A stretch of DNA of 15,546 nucleotides from CAYUCE01 sp964443275 (GCA_964443275.1 CAYUCE010000042.1:1-15546); one strand, 5' to 3'; positions 1 through 7,443 are shown, numbered from the stretch's first letter. Made by a program: numbers and translations. Notes: generated by a model from the sequence alone, not told the origin.

Positions 1-60
1 AAGTCCGAAATGTTAAGTGAGAAAACTTTGGCACTTCAGATATCTAAGTAGTTACCAAAT

Positions 61-2070
61 GTGGTAATTACTACCCCCACCGCTTCTGGAAAGACCTTGG
101 CTTTTAACCTGCCTATTCTGGAGAGACTTAAAGATACCCAAGCTACCGCTCTTTATATTTATCCTTTAAAAGCACTGGCTAATGATCAACTGGAAAAATT
201 AAAAAAGCTGTGTGAACAGACGGAAATAGATTTAATTCCCAGTACATACGATGGAGATACCCCTACGCATAGAAGACCGATGATTAGGAAAGCCGCTCGA
301 ATTATATTGACCAATCCTTACGCACTGCACCAATACCTTCCCTGGCATCAGAAATGGAGTAAATTTTTTTCCCGGTTAGAGTATGTGGTTTTGGATGAAG
401 CTCACCGCTACCGTGGGGTATTTGGCTCAAACGTGGCCATGCTGATTAGAAGATTAAGACGTATTTTGGAAAATTACAGTTCAGATCCCCAATTTATCCT
501 CTCTTCAGCCACCATAGCCAACCCAGAAGAATTTTCGAAAAAGCTAGTTGGTAAGGACTTTGAAATTGTGAGCCGAGACGGATCAAAGCAGGGCAAAAAA
601 TGGTTCACATTTTGGAATCCAATAAACTATCCTGACAAATCCGTACACCGACAGGCAGCGGAGCTTTTTTCCATTTTTATAAACTCCGGATTCCAAACCC
701 TGATGTTTACTATTTCCCGGAAATTGAGTGAGCTTACTGCCCGGTGGGCAAGTAAGCTCACCCACAAAAAGGTCACCTCTTATAGAGCCGGTTATCTGCC
801 GGAAGAAAGGCGCCAAATAGAGGATGCCTTACGAACCGGCCAGTTAGATGGAGTTGCCTCCACCAACGCCTTAGAGCTGGGGGTGGATATCGGAGGTTTG
901 GACTCAGTGATCATATCTGGCTATCCCGGTTCAATAATTTCCACCTGGCAGCAGGCGGGAAGGGCCGGCAGAGGGTCTAAGGATTCCGTAGTCACATTGG
1001 TAGGATTTGAAAATCCGTTAGATCAATACTTTATGAAACATCCAGCCAATTTTTTTGGCAGACCACATGAGCATGCAATAATTGACCTTCAAAACCCTCA
1101 CATAACGGCTGGACACCTGTTGTGTGCGGGTGCAGAGCTACCTATAAAAGAAGAAGACGGTAAATATTTTGAGGATCTTTTCTCCATGCTTTCCGCATTG
1201 GAAGAGAAAGGGTTGATACAAAAGACCCCCATGGGATGGGTATACACCGGAACCGGCAGAGCTGTAGATACAGTATCCATAAATGATATATCGGGGGAGG
1301 TAATTAGCATAATCCACGGGGAAGATTTGATTGAAACAATTTCCAAAAGTCGGGCACTCGAAGAAGCACACCCCGGAGCAGTACTGCTCCATCGGGGAGA
1401 GACATACCTGGTTCAAGAGCTTGATTTACAGAAAAAGCAAGCACAGGTAGTCAAGGAAGATGTAAATTACTATACGCAAGCCCTGAAACGATCAAATACA
1501 AAGATTATAAGCGTGGAGAAAAAACAGGCCTGTGGAAATTTAAACCTTTTCTTTGGCTCCCTTCATGTTAAAGAGCGAATCCTAGCTTACAAGATTATGC
1601 GCTACGGTAGAGTCGAGCAGACCCACAATCTTGATCTCTCCCCGGTAGAATTCGATACACAAGGTATGTGGTTTACCCTGCCCCCCAGCCTTAAAGAAAA
1701 AATTGGGGAAACCAGTTGGCAAGGGGGATTGCACGGGGCAGAGCATGCCTTGATCGCCATGTCTCCATTTTACGCAATGTGTGATCGCTGGGATATCGGG
1801 GGTTTTTCTAACCCCCATGAACCATCTACCGGAAAACCTACTATATTTATTTACGATGGGTTTGAAGGAGGGATCGGGATAGCGGAAAAACTTTATGCCT
1901 TATTTGGCAAATTGGTCAAAACTACCGCGGAATTGGTGAGGGACTGCGACTGTGATGAAGGCTGTCCCTCTTGCATCTATTCCCCCAAGTGTGGATCGGG
2001 AAACGAACCACTGGACAAAGAGGCCACGAACCATATTTTAACCTATATGCTAGGTGAGATTAACACTTAA
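61..2070 (+). CDS. MrfA/YprA-like DEXH-box helicase with DUF1998-type zinc motif, N-terminally interrupted
   Basis: Superfamily 2 ATP-dependent DNA helicase of the MrfA (YprA) type, known in Bacillus for repair of mitomycin-type damage. Visible motifs are Walker A TPTASGKT (residues 5-12), DEAH box VLDEAHRYRG (about 110), SSATIANP (motif III, about 149), STNALELGVDIG (motif V) and QQAGRAGRG (motif VI). The C-terminal zinc motif has CDCDEGCPSC followed by SPKCG, near residues 634-650. At 669 residues it lacks roughly 75 N-terminal residues relative to the family, including the region before motif I. The GTG at 61 has no ribosome binding site and lies inside the strand leading into motif I, so it is unlikely to be the natural start. 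The same frame is open from 1 to 48 (translating as ...LALQISK) and is broken by TAG at 49-51. The gene is therefore either a 5' pseudogene or affected by a base error. It is followed by a non-coding stretch and a new promoter. The family call is firm; whether the gene is intact is not. Confidence 0.88.
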   Translation: MVITTPTASGKTLAFNLPILERLKDTQATALYIYPLKALANDQLEKLKKLCEQTEIDLIPSTYDGDTPTHRRPMIRKAARIILTNPYALHQYLPWHQKWSKFFSRLEYVVLDEAHRYRGVFGSNVAMLIRRLRRILENYSSDPQFILSSATIANPEEFSKKLVGKDFEIVSRDGSKQGKKWFTFWNPINYPDKSVHRQAAELFSIFINSGFQTLMFTISRKLSELTARWASKLTHKKVTSYRAGYLPEERRQIEDALRTGQLDGVASTNALELGVDIGGLDSVIISGYPGSIISTWQQAGRAGRGSKDSVVTLVGFENPLDQYFMKHPANFFGRPHEHAIIDLQNPHITAGHLLCAGAELPIKEEDGKYFEDLFSMLSALEEKGLIQKTPMGWVYTGTGRAVDTVSINDISGEVISIIHGEDLIETISKSRALEEAHPGAVLLHRGETYLVQELDLQKKQAQVVKEDVNYYTQALKRSNTKIISVEKKQACGNLNLFFGSLHVKERILAYKIMRYGRVEQTHNLDLSPVEFDTQGMWFTLPPSLKEKIGETSWQGGLHGAEHALIAMSPFYAMCDRWDIGGFSNPHEPSTGKPTIFIYDGFEGGIGIAEKLYALFGKLVKTTAELVRDCDCDEGCPSCIYSPKCGSGNEPLDKEATNHILTYMLGEINT

Positions 2071-2157
2071 ACCAACCCCACTCAGCAAAAATAATATGAG
2101 TCAATATTGTGGATGTAATGGTCACTCCTAACAAAAGAACGCCAGCGAAAATCACGG

Positions 2158-2186
2158 TTGACTAGGTATTGTGCATATGATATAAT
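2158..2186 (+). promoter_or_regulatory. Strong sigma-A type promoter for the DUF5320/NifX cluster
   Basis: The -35 element TTGACT (2158-2163) and the perfect -10 TATAAT (2181-2186) are separated by exactly 17 bases. A TGA just before the -10 gives an extended -10 (TGn). It lies 42 bases upstream of the start at 2229, which has its own ribosome binding site, GAGGTGA. This is the closest match to the vegetative promoter consensus that I see in the window, so the downstream cluster is probably well expressed. Confidence 0.8.
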
Positions 2187-2228
2187 AATACGCAATTGAA
2201 AACTAATATCAATATCGAGGTGATTTAA

Positions 2229-2579
2229 ATGCCGGGCGGATACAGACACCGAAATATGTATTACGCTACAGGACTTCCAGGTTGGATGCGGTTTGGCTAC
2301 TCACCTGGATGGGGCGGTATACCTCCAGGCGCACAGTATTTAATGCAGTCCGGACAACTACCTCAGTTTCAATCCTGGATGACGAGCCAAGCTCCTTACT
2401 TCCAAGGGCAGATGCCTACAATGCCCCCTACAGGTCAGCTCCCTATGGGGCAATTTCCGATGATGGGCACACCCCAGGCAGGGGGAACTGGAGAACTACA
2501 GATGCTTGAAAATCAGGCCAAGGCTCTGGAAGGTCAGCTTGAGCAAATCAGAAAAAGAATAGAGGAACTGGAAAGCTAG
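2229..2579 (+). CDS. DUF5320-like small protein (Gly/Pro/Met-rich with C-terminal coiled coil)
   Basis: A protein of 116 residues resembling DUF5320-domain proteins, whose function is unknown. The N-terminus (MPGGYRHRNMYYATGLPGWM) is aromatic and glycine-rich. The middle (residues 30-85) is a low-complexity stretch rich in Pro, Gln, Met and Gly. The last 28 residues form a predicted coiled coil with heptad-like spacing (LENQAKALEGQLEQIRKRI). It contains no cysteine and no signal peptide or membrane segment. The start is an ATG behind GAGGTGA (2217-2223), under the promoter at 2158-2186. DUF5320 genes commonly sit beside NifX/NifB-type FeMo-cofactor-binding-domain genes, and the next two genes are of that kind. 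The coiled tail closely resembles the tail of the next protein, which suggests the two may associate. The family call rests on N-terminal and tail resemblance; no biochemical role can be stated. Confidence 0.75.
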   Translation: MPGGYRHRNMYYATGLPGWMRFGYSPGWGGIPPGAQYLMQSGQLPQFQSWMTSQAPYFQGQMPTMPPTGQLPMGQFPMMGTPQAGGTGELQMLENQAKALEGQLEQIRKRIEELES

Positions 2580-2616
2580 TAAATTATAAACTTTAGATGA
2601 AGTCAGAGGTGATTTA

Positions 2617-3261
2617 ATGAAGGTTGCAGTTGCCACTCAACAAGGTGGGTTAAATGATCAAGTTTCTCCCATGGTTGGCCGTGCTCCTACCTTTACACTA
2701 GTAGAAATAGAAGACGATGCGATTAAAAATAGCTCCGTAATGCAGAATAGATTCGCTCAAAGTGGATCCGGAGCTGGTATTCAAGCAGCCCAGATGCTGG
2801 TAAATGAGGGAATCAAGGCCATCTTGGGAGGAAACTTTGGTCCCAATCTAGCCGGTATTTTCAGCCAAGCTGGTGTTCAGATGTATCAGGTACAGGGCGA
2901 GACAGTAAAGAATGCGGTTAAGAAATATCTGGGAGGCGAGCTGTCCAAAGCTCCAGGCGCTACCGGCCCGGCGCATGGAGGGATGGGAATGGCTCCCGGC
3001 GGTGGTATGGGAAGAGGCATGGGTATGGGAGGCGGCATGGGCGGTGGACGAGGAATGCGAATGAGACAAACCATGCCCCAAGGTGGAATGACCCCGCCTA
3101 CTCAACCTCCACAGAGACCATCCACTGGGGCTCAACCCCCTAACCCAAGCGGAGCTCAGATGCCCAAGGAACAGGAATTACGCTGGTTAAGTGAACAAGC
3201 TCAAGCCTTAGAACAACAGTTAAATCAGATTAAGGAGAGGATTGAAAAGCTCAAGGAATAG
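2617..3261 (+). CDS. NifX/NifB-type cofactor-binding domain protein with Gly/Met-rich linker and DUF5320-like coiled tail
   Basis: A 214-residue protein in three parts. Residues 1-110 form a dinitrogenase iron-molybdenum cofactor biosynthesis domain (NifX/NafY/NifB C-terminal family). It opens with MKVAVAT, then SPMVGRAPTFTLVEIE, then AILGGNFGPNLAGIFSQAGV, and ends with the usual AVKKYLGGEL. Residues 120-150 are almost entirely Gly, Met and Arg, followed by a Pro/Gln-rich linker to about 183. Residues 186-214 are a charged coiled coil (LSEQAQALEQQLNQIKERIE) very like the end of the preceding gene's product. The ATG follows AGAGGTGA, 37 bases after the previous stop, so the two are probably co-transcribed. 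NifX-family domains bind Fe-S or Fe-Mo clusters or other metal species in known members. The metal handled here is unknown, and no nitrogenase genes are in view. The Met-rich linker could bind a soft metal, but that is inference. Confidence 0.85.
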   Translation: MKVAVATQQGGLNDQVSPMVGRAPTFTLVEIEDDAIKNSSVMQNRFAQSGSGAGIQAAQMLVNEGIKAILGGNFGPNLAGIFSQAGVQMYQVQGETVKNAVKKYLGGELSKAPGATGPAHGGMGMAPGGGMGRGMGMGGGMGGGRGMRMRQTMPQGGMTPPTQPPQRPSTGAQPPNPSGAQMPKEQELRWLSEQAQALEQQLNQIKERIEKLKE

Positions 3262-3341
3262 CGTACTTTCATCAAAAGAACCAAGAAAGTTAGAGAATAA
3301 AAGCTATTTAAGTATAAAACCTTAAAAGAGGTGTTGATAAA

Positions 3342-3716
3342 TTGCGCGTATGTGTACCCAGCTCTGGATCAGGGGGATTAGATGACTATTTGGGCGATCA
3401 TTTCGGAAGGGTACCTACCTACACCATAGTGAATACTGACACTGGTGAGGTAGAGGTAATTTCAAACCAAAGTGAACACATGGGTGGATCAGGTCTTCCC
3501 GCCGACCTTTTAGCGCAGGAAGGGGTGGATACTCTAATCTGTGCTGGATTGGGTAGGAGAGCTATTAATTTATTTAATCAACACGGAATTACAGTATATG
3601 TAGGTGCATCTGGCACGGTGAAAGAAGCTATAGAAGAGTGGAGAGGTGATCGGCTCTCTGAAGCTTCTGAATCGGATGCTTGCCGACGCCATGAATTCGG
3701 GAAACATAAACACTAG
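3342..3716 (+). CDS. NifX-family (dinitrogenase iron-molybdenum cofactor biosynthesis) protein
   Basis: A single-domain NifX-like protein of 124 residues with the family landmarks in order: MRVCVPS start strand, DDYLGDHFGRVPTYTIV (residues 15-31), HMGGSGLPADLLAQEGVDTLIC, GLGRRAINLFNQHGITVYVGA, and a final GTVKEAIEEWRGDRL. The C-terminus is rich in His, Lys and Arg (CRRHEFGKHKH), a possible metal-binding tail. The start is TTG at 3342, preceded by AGAGGTG (3327-3333) at an 8-base spacing; no better start aligns with the family N-terminus. It lies 80 bases after the previous stop, on the same strand and probably in the same transcription unit. It is convergent with the transporter operon on the other strand. 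The family call is firm; the partner and the metal are unknown. Confidence 0.9.
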   Translation: MRVCVPSSGSGGLDDYLGDHFGRVPTYTIVNTDTGEVEVISNQSEHMGGSGLPADLLAQEGVDTLICAGLGRRAINLFNQHGITVYVGASGTVKEAIEEWRGDRLSEASESDACRRHEFGKHKH

Positions 3717-3774
3717 TACGAAAAGCTTTCACTAAGGGTGATGTAAGTTCGGAAGTTATTGAGCCGACTGCCAG

Positions 3775-4551
3775 CTATTTAACCTTATTTTTCACCCCCT
3801 CAGGTATTATGATTATCCTTCTTGAATATCTTCTAATGGTAACTTTTATCCCATAAACAGATTCTATGTTTTCGGAAGTTAAAACATCCACCCCGCCAGC
3901 AGCGTAAACTTCTCCTTTATTTAAAATCACTATCTTATCACTGTAGCGGGCAGCAAGGTTCAAATCGTGGATGGCTACTAGGCATGAGATCTCATTGTCT
4001 AGGACCTGTTTTCTTACTAAATCTAAGACTCCCAGTTGATATTTTAAATCCAGGTTGTTGGTAGGCTCGTCAAGAAGAAGGACCTCCGGCTCCTGAGCCA
4101 GGGCCCTGGCTATCATAACCTTTTGTCTTTGCCCTCCGCTTATCTTCCCTACCTCCCTCATGGCAAGCTGATCCAATCCTAACAAACCAATGATATTGGA
4201 TACTTTACCTAGATCTTCAGAACTTGGCTTCCAGCCCCCGTGAGGTCTTCTTCCCATCAAAATCATATCAAAAACCGTGATAGGAAAGTTCTCACCTTCT
4301 GTTTGGGGGAGGTATCCTATCTTTCTGGCTATCTCTTTCCTGCTTAAGGTGGATATTTCCTCATCTTTTATTAGGACGCTTCCTATTTGGGGTTTCAAAA
4401 TACTGTCAATGCACTTAAGAAGGGTGGTCTTCCCGGAAGCATTGGGGCCGATAATTGCTAATATTTCTCCCCTCTTCACCATCAGATTCACTTTTTTTAG
4501 CGCACTTACACTGTTATAGCTAAACCCCAATCCCTTGATTTCCAGCCTCAC
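3775..4551 (-). CDS. FecCD/BtuCD-type ABC transporter ATP-binding protein
   Basis: Cytoplasmic ATPase of a type II (BtuCD/FecCDE/MolBC-like) metal-chelate or cofactor importer. With the GTG at 4551 it has 258 residues, normal for the family. It shows Walker A GPNASGKTT (residues 35-43), a Q-loop in GYLPQTEGENFP, the signature ISGGQRQ, Walker B EVLLLDEPTNNLD, and the switch histidine in AIHDLNLAARY. A longer open frame reaches 4698, but that stretch lies inside the permease gene and does not resemble the family. The chosen GTG sits behind GGGAGGG and overlaps the permease stop as GTGA; the adjacent TTG at 4554 is also possible. It is the last gene of a four-gene operon with fmdE-like, binding-protein and permease genes. 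The substrate is not readable from the ATPase. The fmdE linkage points to Mo/W or a related complex, with iron siderophores or corrinoids as alternatives. Confidence 0.92.
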   Translation of the reverse strand: MRLEIKGLGFSYNSVSALKKVNLMVKRGEILAIIGPNASGKTTLLKCIDSILKPQIGSVLIKDEEISTLSRKEIARKIGYLPQTEGENFPITVFDMILMGRRPHGGWKPSSEDLGKVSNIIGLLGLDQLAMREVGKISGGQRQKVMIARALAQEPEVLLLDEPTNNLDLKYQLGVLDLVRKQVLDNEISCLVAIHDLNLAARYSDKIVILNKGEVYAAGGVDVLTSENIESVYGIKVTIRRYSRRIIIIPEGVKNKVK

Positions 4552-5645
4552 CAATATTCCCTCCCTTTTATCACCAAATAGATAAACAGAGGAGCACCCA
4601 AAAAGGATGTCAAGATCCCTACAGGCAGTACTGTAGGAGCAATGAGGGTTCTCGCCCCAGCATCTGAAACCAAAAGCAATATTCCCCCAAAAACACACGA
4701 AGTGGGGATTAGGAATCTCTCATTTCCCCCTATAAGTCTTCGAACAATATGGGGGACCACCAGGCCGACAAAGCCAATAATCCCCACCATGGATACTATT
4801 AAGGCGGTTATGAAACCGGAGATAAGCATTCCTTGAAGCCTGAGCCTTTTAACATTTACTCCCAAGCTTTCTGCTGTCTGGTCCCCGGAATCTAAGACCT
4901 CAAAGTCCCAGCTTTTGTACATAAAGTAAGCTGTGGAGGGAACCACCACCCCCAGTATTAGCCCCACGTCCCGCCAGGTGGCCCGACCCACATCGCCAAA
5001 GGTCCAAAAGACGATGGAGGCAAGCTGGGTGGTGTCTGCAAAATACTGCATTACTGTATACCCGGCTGTGAAAAGGGAACCCATGGCCACACCAGCCAAA
5101 ATCATGGTTGCCGGAGTGGCTTTTTTCCATCTGGCTAGAAGAAGTATGGTAAAGATTGAAACAAGAGACCACAGGAAGGCAGATATACTAACTAGGTAAG
5201 CGTTATTTAAAATTACGGCGTCAGCACCAGTGCTTTGAGTAGATCCAGCTCCCAACACAATTATAGCAAAGGCAGCTCCAAAGGCCGCTGCATGAGATAT
5301 TCCCAGTGTATAAGGGGAACCTAAAGGATTCCTTAGAACGCTTTGCAGAGCCGCCCCCGCAACCGATAACCCCACTCCGGCTGCAACGGCAGCAATAACC
5401 CGGGGAACCCTTATTCTCCACATTATGTTGTGAACAGGACCAGCCTCACTCCCCAGAAGTGCTGAGATAGCTTTAGATATAGGAATATCGGCCGCTCCGA
5501 CGGTAAGAGACCATACCGCAAACAGTAGCAGAAAACTTGCGGAAATTATAAGGAAAAGACACCTGTTGCTTGCATATTTCCTATATTTGCTTAAAATCTC
5601 CCTAGTGAGTGAGGAATTTTCCTTGTAAGTGTTCATATAATTCAC
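4548..5645 (-). CDS. FecCD-family ABC transporter permease
   Basis: Integral membrane subunit of a type II importer, 365 residues if started at the GTG at 5645. An ATG three codons in (5636) has GAGTGA at a suitable distance and is as likely. Hydrophobic segments recur along its length, consistent with the about ten helices of the family. Landmarks are the N-terminal helix followed by WRIRVPRVIAAVAAGVGLSV (about 82-101), GAALQSVLRNPLGSPYTLGI, and near the end GFVGLVVPHIVRRLIGG and LPVGILTSFLGAPLFIYLVI. The first is the usual RxPR coupling region, and GLVVPHIVR is diagnostic for FecCD. Its TGA overlaps the ATPase start by four bases, implying translational coupling. Together with the binding protein upstream and the ATPase downstream it forms a complete importer. 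Substrate specificity cannot be read from the sequence. Confidence 0.93.
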   Translation of the reverse strand: MNYMNTYKENSSLTREILSKYRKYASNRCLFLIISASFLLLFAVWSLTVGAADIPISKAISALLGSEAGPVHNIMWRIRVPRVIAAVAAGVGLSVAGAALQSVLRNPLGSPYTLGISHAAAFGAAFAIIVLGAGSTQSTGADAVILNNAYLVSISAFLWSLVSIFTILLLARWKKATPATMILAGVAMGSLFTAGYTVMQYFADTTQLASIVFWTFGDVGRATWRDVGLILGVVVPSTAYFMYKSWDFEVLDSGDQTAESLGVNVKRLRLQGMLISGFITALIVSMVGIIGFVGLVVPHIVRRLIGGNERFLIPTSCVFGGILLLVSDAGARTLIAPTVLPVGILTSFLGAPLFIYLVIKGREYW

Positions 5646-5660
5646 TCTTGCTCGCTAAAT

Positions 5661-6740
5661 TTATTGCTCGATAAGCTCAATCTTTTTAAAACCCCCAAGC
5701 TGATCGGCCATAACCTTGTACACCGCCTTCCCTATTAATTCCCTAAAGATCTCATCTGCACTTTCCTGGGGGTTAAGGTCAGCGAACTTCTCCGGGTAAA
5801 GGACTTTGCCAATGTAGTAGGAATTAGCCAAAATAGTCCCGTAATTACGCGTATAGTAGTTATAGGGAAGAACTCCGTATATATTTTCTTCCTTCACAGC
5901 TTTAATGGTTTGGTATTTAGGCTGTTGTAAGTTCTCTATTGCTAGCTTATAACCACCTTCATCAACGAAAATAATATCTGGATTCCACTCCACCAGCTTC
6001 TCCTTACTTATCATAGCATGCTCTACACCTAACTCGCTTGCTACGTTTCTGGCCTTCACGAAGAGAAAGGGTTCATAAGCCGGCTCTGTGGAGATAACCC
6101 CATGTGATCCCCGATACCCTACTCCCCCGATATAAACCGTGGGTTTCTCCTCTGAAGGAATATTTTCGGTTCTCTCCTTAAGCTCCTGGATTTTGCTCTC
6201 TACATATTGAGTTAGCTGGTTGGCCCTTTTCTCCTTGTCCAGTACCTTACCCATGAGCCTCAGTGCTTCATAAAACGTATGCCTATGGGAGCTTAGATCT
6301 CCATATCTCACTACAATTACCGGAATACCGGTCTTTCTCTGAAGATCATCTGCTTCACCAGCGGTAGTATAGGTCCAGAAGATCACATCCGGATTTTGAT
6401 AAGTTATTAATTCGGTATCCCCTCCGTGAATCGGCCCTATGGAGGGAAGCTGAGCGAGCTCCGGATGAGCTATAATATAAGGCCTACCGGTTTGATCTCT
6501 TTTCTCAAATTCCTCCACCCCCACCACTTTATCGGTGGCATTTAAGTAGGTGATCAACCTTAAGGCTCCTGCCCCGATGCCTACCACTTCATCTACTTCT
6601 TTGGGTACTTTGACCTCCCTTCCGGCCATATCCGTAATGATCGTAGTCTCTGTTTTATCCATGGCCGAAAGACCCGTAGAAAATAGCCATCCCCCTACTA
6701 CGAGCATAATTATCCCTAACTTTATCAAGTTTTTGTTCAC
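5661..6740 (-). CDS. ABC transporter substrate-binding protein (Peripla_BP_2 / BtuF-FecB fold)
   Basis: Extracytoplasmic binding protein of 359 residues. It has a Sec signal peptide: a basic N-terminus MNKNLIK, then a hydrophobic core to about residue 22, with a probable signal peptidase I site after GLSA (A26). There is no lipobox cysteine, which is unusual for a single-membrane Gram-positive, where such proteins are normally lipid-anchored. The mature part begins with TIITDMAGREVKVPKEVDEV, the standard class III binding-protein opening, and contains NPDVIFWTYTTAGEADDLQR and a second lobe with WNPDIIFVDEGG. The start is GTG, six bases behind a perfect AGGAGG. It lies only one base after the fmdE-like stop, so it is tightly coupled to that gene. 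FecB/BtuF relatives bind ferric siderophores, corrinoids or heme, and the MolA branch binds molybdate/tungstate. Given the fmdE, moeA and AOR surroundings, an oxyanion of Mo or W is my preferred, unproven guess. Confidence 0.9.
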   Translation of the reverse strand: MNKNLIKLGIIMLVVGGWLFSTGLSAMDKTETTIITDMAGREVKVPKEVDEVVGIGAGALRLITYLNATDKVVGVEEFEKRDQTGRPYIIAHPELAQLPSIGPIHGGDTELITYQNPDVIFWTYTTAGEADDLQRKTGIPVIVVRYGDLSSHRHTFYEALRLMGKVLDKEKRANQLTQYVESKIQELKERTENIPSEEKPTVYIGGVGYRGSHGVISTEPAYEPFLFVKARNVASELGVEHAMISKEKLVEWNPDIIFVDEGGYKLAIENLQQPKYQTIKAVKEENIYGVLPYNYYTRNYGTILANSYYIGKVLYPEKFADLNPQESADEIFRELIGKAVYKVMADQLGGFKKIELIEQ

Positions 6741-6741
6741 C

Positions 6742-7443
6742 TTAATCCTCCTTTGATTTATGATTTATCCCACTGCCGTCCAGTCGATAGAAATCTTTTC
6801 CCGCACAAGGGATACAGAGCTTGTCCTTTCCCCTTTCAACCATCCTGGAAGTCATTACAGATTCCCCACACTTAGAGCAAATAAAGCTTTCGTAGATAGG
6901 TGCGTAATTGGGTAGTTCCACCTCTACTCTCTTTATCGTAAAAACTTTTTCTAAATCGGCAGTGATCAACTGAAAAGATATTTTCCTGGACAAGTTCATT
7001 AACTCCTCCCTTTGTTCATCATCTCCTCTTCTTTCTTTGACCACTACCTCAAACAGCTCATCGTATTGGGGATACTTTTTCGCCCAAATATCTCCCTGGT
7101 GAGGCTTGAGAACCAATCTTATACCCTCCCCGCCCCTTTTGGCCAAGGTAACTGCAGTTTTCCCGTAGTCTTTGTATACCAGGGAGTTGTTACCAAAGGT
7201 GCAGCCGGTTGCATATTGTATGCCGTCAGAGAAACAGCTATTTGTCTCCACTATGGCCAACACATCTTCCATTCCCTCATGTTCAATTCCCAGCTCCCTT
7301 ATAGCCTTTGCACCGGCTTTTACTCCCAAAGCTAAGTAAGGACAGTAGTGGCCGTGTAGTCTACCTGCTTCCTTAAGTAACGCCCTTAGATCTGAGTGTA
7401 TTAGCTTCCAAATATTTCCTCGAGGATCCCTACAAGATTCCAT
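6742..7443 (-). CDS. fmdE: FmdE-family protein with C-terminal zinc ribbon
   Basis: A 233-residue member of the FmdE family, named after a gene in the molybdenum formylmethanofuran dehydrogenase operon of methanogens and also common in anaerobic bacteria. The core has LHGHYCPYLALGVKAG (H30, H32, C34), IVETNSCFSDGIQYATGCTFG (C70, C81) and DYGKTAVTLAKRGGEGIRL, all typical of the family. The conserved His/Cys set could form a metal site. The C-terminus carries a four-cysteine zinc ribbon, CSKCGE ... CIPCAGKDFY (C189, C192, C210, C213), as in many longer FmdE proteins. ATG at 7443 follows AAGGAGGT. It is the first gene of a minus-strand operon ending in a complete ABC importer, so it probably serves delivery or storage of the imported species. 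The exact biochemical role of FmdE is not established. Family assignment is secure; the symbol denotes the family, not proven equivalence. Confidence 0.88.
   Translation of the reverse strand: MESCRDPRGNIWKLIHSDLRALLKEAGRLHGHYCPYLALGVKAGAKAIRELGIEHEGMEDVLAIVETNSCFSDGIQYATGCTFGNNSLVYKDYGKTAVTLAKRGGEGIRLVLKPHQGDIWAKKYPQYDELFEVVVKERRGDDEQREELMNLSRKISFQLITADLEKVFTIKRVEVELPNYAPIYESFICSKCGESVMTSRMVERGKDKLCIPCAGKDFYRLDGSGINHKSKED

Noticed and set aside
49..51. TAG read as pyrrolysine in the helicase
   Set aside because: Known pyrrolysine sites are in methylamine methyltransferases; a helicase N-terminal site has no precedent I know of, and a stop or base error is simpler.
2848..3135. Ser/His-rich antisense frame opposite the Gly/Met linker
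   Set aside because: It is a shadow of the repetitive GGNATG-rich sequence of the plus-strand gene, with no ribosome binding site and no family resemblance.
3717..3774. Terminator between the convergent NifX gene and ABC ATPase gene
   Set aside because: No stable GC stem followed by a T-run is visible on either strand, so I do not call one.
4552..4698. N-terminal 49-residue extension of the ABC ATPase
   Set aside because: It lies inside the permease gene, does not resemble the family, and the GTG at 4551 has a good ribosome binding site and a GTGA overlap.
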